Assembly: GCA_032821775.1 (NCBI GenBank)
Contig: JAVLRN010000010.1
Location: 1,240,001-1,304,000 of the forward strand
Source of the DNA: Sanguinoderma infundibulare
Lineage: Eukaryota > Basidiomycota > Agaricomycetes > Polyporales > Polyporaceae
Reading direction: 5' to 3'
Length of the DNA stretch: 64,000 nucleotides
Position numbers and translations under genes: made by a program. The notes below the pieces were generated by a model. The model made no database searches, was not told the origin of the DNA, and was given only the letters and a program-made list of their open reading frames with translations. Below are positions 59,620-64,000 of the stretch, in pieces. Each line of letters opens with the position of its first letter. Position 1 is the stretch's first letter.

Positions 59620-62600
59620 CAGATCCTTCAGGCGTGGACGTCCAAGGGGCGCAGGCGGTGACACCATCGTATAATAGGATGTGCTCATCCGCTCGTAGAA
59701 GTTGAAACTTCCCACCTTCCGCAGGGATTCATGGTCTTCCGTTGATTGTGCCTCCTTGGTGGGCCATTTGACGGATATTCGAGTTGGAAGTCCGAGTCGG
59801 ACTTGGGTGGTAAATACTCTTAGCGGTGTTCACAAGGGCAGCACTGCACCGCCACTAGCTTTCCTTCCAGACCATGTCATCCACCATCTGGAAGACCGTG
59901 ACTCTGCCGCTTCGTCGCAAAGTTCGTGAATCGGTCGACGGGTCCATAGAAAACGACGTTGCAGGATCGAGAGCAGGAAGGACATGTTACTAGTATACAG
60001 TAAGTGTGCTTTTGATCACTCGGTTGGCGACCGGAAGCACTGATATGCCGCCAGATTTTCTCCGACGATGGCCGCCCCTTCAGTCTCAGGCCGCCTTGGC
60101 TCTTTTCGCCACAACACGCCATCCACCCGAACCGACAGCTAACTGCAAGTCCTAAGCGAGCCTATTCACACGTCCTGGCAGCGCTGACGATTGAAAAACG
60201 CTTTGGTATGGGGTAACAGCTAACTTAGTAACTGTACTATGTCCACCAATTGACCTCAAGTATCAACTTGAATGATAGTAGGAAGAGGGTCCACCTACCC
60301 ATGGCTTTTCTGAGCGAACGATGGAAGGTCCGTGGTCTGTCATCATCGAGCTGGTCTTCGGAGGTATGGTGCACCGCAAACCGACTATCCGACTACGGTT
60401 CCTGACGCGTCGTCCAAAGCAGGTGATAAGCGTGGAGTGTACGCAATGAGGCCCACGAATTGCGCAAATTGCGTTCTTCTCAGAGACCCAGGCCGGAAGG
60501 GCTCCACGATATGTTATCTTCCCGGTCATTCAACTTCCTTCGGTCCAACGGCTTCTTCCCTCCCGTTCCTCGCCATCCTTGACCACTCGCTCGCTCTATG
60601 TCTACCTTGCGCAGATTTTTGCCTACTTTGAGGCGACAACGGAGCTCAGATGGCGCGGCGCCCACGGTGCCCCCCGAGAAGGCGGATGTGCAGACGGAGA
60701 AGTCGGCGGGAGATAGCGACTCGGAGGAGCTCCAAACGGATCCAGCAGCGGCGACAGATCCTGAGCTCAGTCCTGGCGGGCTCTCGCTGGATGAAGGTGC
60801 GCACCGTCTATGGTGTTTGAAGCGTCAAGAACGGTGTTCACGCTTCCGGAACAGATGCGGCTGGAGGTATGGGCCGCCATCTCGGCATCTTCAGCTGTAC
60901 GCTCCTCATGTACGTTCGCGCACAACCAGCAGACATTGGGACGAGTTCTCATGCTTAGCCTCCATGCAGCGTCGGTCGAATCATCGGGACGGGCATCTTC
61001 TCGAACCCATCGTCTATTGTGGGCTCAGTAGGATCCGTCGGCGCGTCTCTCATGATCTGGGTGCTCGGCTTCTTCCAAGCATTCTGCGGGCTCTTCATCT
61101 GGCTCGAGTTCGGCACCATGTTCCCCCGTTCCGGCGGGGAGAAGGTGTACCTCGAGGTGGTGTACAGGAAACCCAAATACCTTGCGACAGTCCTCTTCGC
61201 CGCCTACGCTATCATTCTCGGTTTCACGGCTCCTGGTTGCATTGTATGTTCGCGCTGGATTCGATCACGTAGGGCGATGCTGACACGTTCCCACGTACCC
61301 AGGTTTTCGCTGAAAAGTAGGCCGCGTTGTTTGGCGGCACCGGTACTAGTACAGGGCTGAACGCGTCGGATAGCATCCTTGTCGCCTCAGGTCACACGGC
61401 CGGCCGATGGGTGTCCCGTGGAATAGCGCTTGGAGGTTTGCTGCACCCCGTTGACGTTGGATTACTGCTTTGCTCACGTGCTTTTCACAGTAATTGGATT
61501 CGTTGTTGCGCTACACGGCTTGACACCTAAGCTTGGTGTCTGGGTAATGAACGTAAGCACAATTATCCCTTATCTTGTACATGTATCTCACATGTGCTTT
61601 TCATCAGGGATTGAGCATGTTCAAGATGGTCATCCTTATCTTCGTGGTCGTCGCGGGCTGGGCCGTCTTGGCTGGGCACACCCGGGTCGAGGATCCGTAC
61701 GCGAACTTCCGCGATGCGTTCGCTGGTAGCTCGCACAGTAGCAATGACGTGCGTCCCCTCCAGCACAGATTCAGTCATTTCTGACAGGAATCCATGCAGT
61801 ACGCAACAGCCACGTTCAAAGTGATCAACGCTTACGGGGGATGGCAGAGCGTGAACTACGTGCTGAACAACGTCAAAAACCCTGTCCGGACGCTCAAGAT
61901 CGCTGGTCCGCTCGGTCTCGGCGTCTGCGCCTCGCTGTACCTCCTCGCCAACATCTCTTACTTCGCGTGAGCCCCATCCCCTTTTGACTATTCAAGGAGA
62001 GAGCGACAAGGTGTCTGATATAACTCAAACGTAGGGCCGCGACGAAGGAGGAGATCACGAATTCCGGCGTTACAGTCGCGAGTTTGTTTTTCCACAATGT
62101 CTTTGGCACGCGGGCACAGAAGGCCCTGACTGTGTTCGTCGCATTGAGGTTAGTCCCCCCCCACGCATTTCGTGGAATGGTGTTGACTGGTACCACAGTG
62201 CTCTTGGGTAAGTGCCATTGGAACAGACAGCGTACAATCAGTGCTGATAAAGTTTGCCGTGGTGTCTGTGTCCTCTTTAGAGTAAGGTTTACCATTCCGA
62301 TGTCTGAATGCATGCTGACCGTGAGACTCTGAGACAGAACGTCGTTACCGTCGTACGTGTTCGGAGCTTCCCCTCAGCTTGTCTCATATAATGATTCATT
62401 TTCCTACAGTCCTTCGCTGCAGCACGGATCAACCAAGAACTCGCGAAGGAGGGTATTCCGCTTCCCTTCGGTAACAAGTTCTGGGCGTCGAATTGGCCCA
62501 TGGGGAAATCGCCTCTTCCTGGCTTTATCATGCACCTGATTCCTTCGGTAAGTACGTTCAGTCCCCCCAAAGCTAGTGACCTGTGTCAAATTTGTTAAAT

Positions 62601-63976
62601 CTTGCAGGTCATTGTCATCATTGCCCCTCCGCCCAAAGTCGCCTACCCCTTCCTCCTCGACGTTATAGGTTACCCGAAGGAGATCGTCAACTTTTTTATC
62701 GCTATTGGCCTCTTCTGGCTTCGGTATCGCTACCCAAATGCTCCACGCCCCTTCAAGGGTTCGTTTGTCTTGACCTCCCTCCACTTCGCCTGTTAAGCCC
62801 TACTGCCACAGTTTGGTGGCCATTCGCTGTGTTCTACTTGGCGACTGCTGTCTTCCGTAAGTCCTCCCTATCCAGTCGGTCTGCGTCCCGTCGCATGTCG
62901 CTTGTCTGACCCCTGCTCCACAGTGCTCGTCGCGCCCTTTCTCCGGCCTGCGAACGGGGTCGGAGATACTCCTCCTCTGCCTTATTACTTGTGCGGTCCC
63001 TGCTTCGTTATAACGCAGTTTCATACTCAGCTTTCGCCAGGTACTGTCTTGTCGGCATCGGGGTCATGGCCTTCGGTGTCCTCTACTGGACTGTGTGGCG
63101 CGTCGTACCGAAATGGTTCGGCTACGAGTTCGTGCCAGACAAGGAGAAGCTCAGCGATGGCACGGTCGTCACCGTGGTACGTTTCCTCTGACACCGATAT
63201 CTTGCAATCGGACTAGACTAACTTCCTGCTTCCTGCTTTATCCGTAGTTCTCTGCCAAAAAGGTAGACTAGATGGATGGATGCCCTCTCCTATATGTTGT
63301 AACCCCTCCGCCATGATGGCTCGGAAATACTTAGCTTTGGCTTATAGCTACCTATTTGCCGCACGTTAATTGGTCTCGCTGTCAGTCATTTGCGATGCAT
63401 TCATACATAATAAGTACTCTGATGCTATATTCGTTTGTGAAGTATGACTCGTTGTGGTAAACGCGGAATACGCTTGCTAGTTGCTACCATATAGGTCGAC
63501 GTCACTGGCAGCAGCCTATACCTAGCGCTGCAAAGAAATTGCCGTTTCCGAGGACTAAGTAGCACGACAACGGATAGGCTTAAGAAATGGCCTCCTTCCT
63601 GCAAAGGGTCCCGCAGCACGCAATTCCTTTTGGGGAAAGAGTGCGAGACAGTTCATCCTCAGTTGCCCAAACACCTTCCTAACATGGTGTAATTCACCTG
63701 CGGGTGGCATGATGAGCGTTTCTTCGCTATCCTGCCAAATTTGAGGGACAAAAGATGTTTCTTTGAACCACCAATGATGACCCCGGCCCGGAGCAGGGAC
63801 AAATGGACCTGCGTCCGCGGTCCACATGAACTAACGTTTAATATTTAATATCCAACGCGGGTGTTTGAGAGCGAGCCGCGTTACTATCACGCATCTGTGG
63901 TTGGGAACCGCCTCAGACTTCATTTCGGTGATGCGGCCTCTGAAGTGCCAAAGAAACGCTCTTTGTCGCTCGAATT
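59620..63976 (-). repeat. Right arm of a 4.3-kb inverted repeat
   Basis: Reverse-complement counterpart of about 40,684-45,060. The arm contains a complete amino acid transporter gene at 60598-63271 with about 1 kb of promoter and 0.7 kb of 3' flank. The outer end is at about 63,976, where the shared CTTTGTCGCTC block ends; weak similarity may run on to the window edge at 64,000. The arms diverge near 59,620 towards the core. Confidence 0.9.
60598..63271 (+). CDS. LAT/Mup1-like amino acid transporter (right-arm copy)
   Basis: A paralogue of the gene at 41382-44070 with the same exon layout, including the 14-nt exon (GTTTTCGCTGAAAA, near 61,305) joined to read VFAENILVASGH. Landmarks are VGRIIGTGIFSNPSSIV, FIWLEFGTMFPRSGGEKVYL, FRDAFAGSSHSSND, NYVLNNVKNPVRTLKIAG, VTVASLFFHNVFG and FVPDKEKLSDGTVVTV. 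It ends FSAKKVD with a stop at 63271. The first five residues (MSTLR) and the C-terminal third are nearly identical to the left copy. The central membrane helices differ more (for example FFQAFCG against FCLAFCG, ENILV against EYILV). Conserved N-terminus, splice sites and stop indicate a functional gene. It reads outward from the core, toward the right edge. Confidence 0.9.
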
Positions 63977-64000
63977 CGGCAGGGTGACCCTGCTGAGAAA
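63272..64000. other. 3' flank of the right transporter, up to the window edge
   Basis: About 94% identical by eye to the left-arm 3' flank (40,684-41,381, inverted). It carries the counterpart of the open frame at 40865-41134 (63555-63827, minus strand) and an AT-rich patch (AATATTTAATATCC, near 63,840) shared by both arms. No gene supported. Confidence 0.5.

Noticed and set aside
40684..63976. Terminal inverted repeats of a giant DNA transposon
   Set aside because: The arms are genes with promoters, no transposase, recombinase or target-site duplication was seen, and the core holds conserved housekeeping genes.

Overview
The window is nuclear DNA of a filamentous basidiomycete, most likely an Agaricomycete. 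The evidence is the dense array of genes on both strands, broken by many short GT-AG introns (mostly about 50-70 nt), the GC-rich coding sequence with pyrimidine-rich untranslated stretches, and several basidiomycete-typical families: FunK1-type fungal kinases, F-box proteins, an OPT transporter and a 4-coumarate-CoA-ligase-like acyl-CoA ligase. No rRNA, tRNA, CRISPR array, intact transposon or viral gene could be supported. Exon joins were worked out by hand from frame and splice motifs, so small exons may be off by a few bases.

Left third (1-32,000). In order: a divergent protein kinase (+), a large serine/proline-rich coiled-coil protein (+), an F-box protein (-), a 4CL-like acyl-CoA ligase ending in a peroxisomal signal (-), Mediator subunit MED7 (-) sharing a 247-bp promoter region with a BCL7-like chromatin protein (+), a membrane-anchored aspartic peptidase (+), a small acidic/basic protein (+), a broken F-box gene (+), an OPT-family oligopeptide transporter (+) and a mitochondrial-looking helical protein (-).

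Middle (32,800-40,200). Two tandem FunK1-type kinase genes lie head to tail on the minus strand. Both keep the HRD catalytic loop, carry altered DFG motifs (DYD and DGD), and have a TATA element just upstream of a shared MSS start.

Right third (40,700-64,000). The most striking structure is a pair of inverted repeat arms of about 4.3 kb (about 40,684-45,060 and 59,620-63,976). Each carries a complete, outward-reading copy of an APC-superfamily (LAT/Mup1-like) amino acid transporter with its own promoter and 3' flank. Between the arms are four single-copy genes: a serine-rich two-TM protein (+), an alpha/beta hydrolase (-), cytosolic seryl-tRNA synthetase (-) and the histone H3K4 methyltransferase SET1 (+). 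By eye, the arms are nearly identical at the 3' end of the transporter, about 94% identical in both flanks, and clearly more divergent in the central membrane-domain exons. That pattern suggests patchy gene conversion or selected divergence. The right arm ends within about 25 bp of the window edge and could continue beyond it.

Functionally the window mixes core transcription and translation genes (MED7, BCL7-like, SET1, SerRS) with nutrient-acquisition genes (aspartic peptidase, OPT transporter, two amino acid transporters) and fast-evolving fungal families (FunK1, F-box). The peptidase, peptide transporter and amino acid transporters could act in one nitrogen-scavenging route, but nothing in the sequence shows co-regulation.
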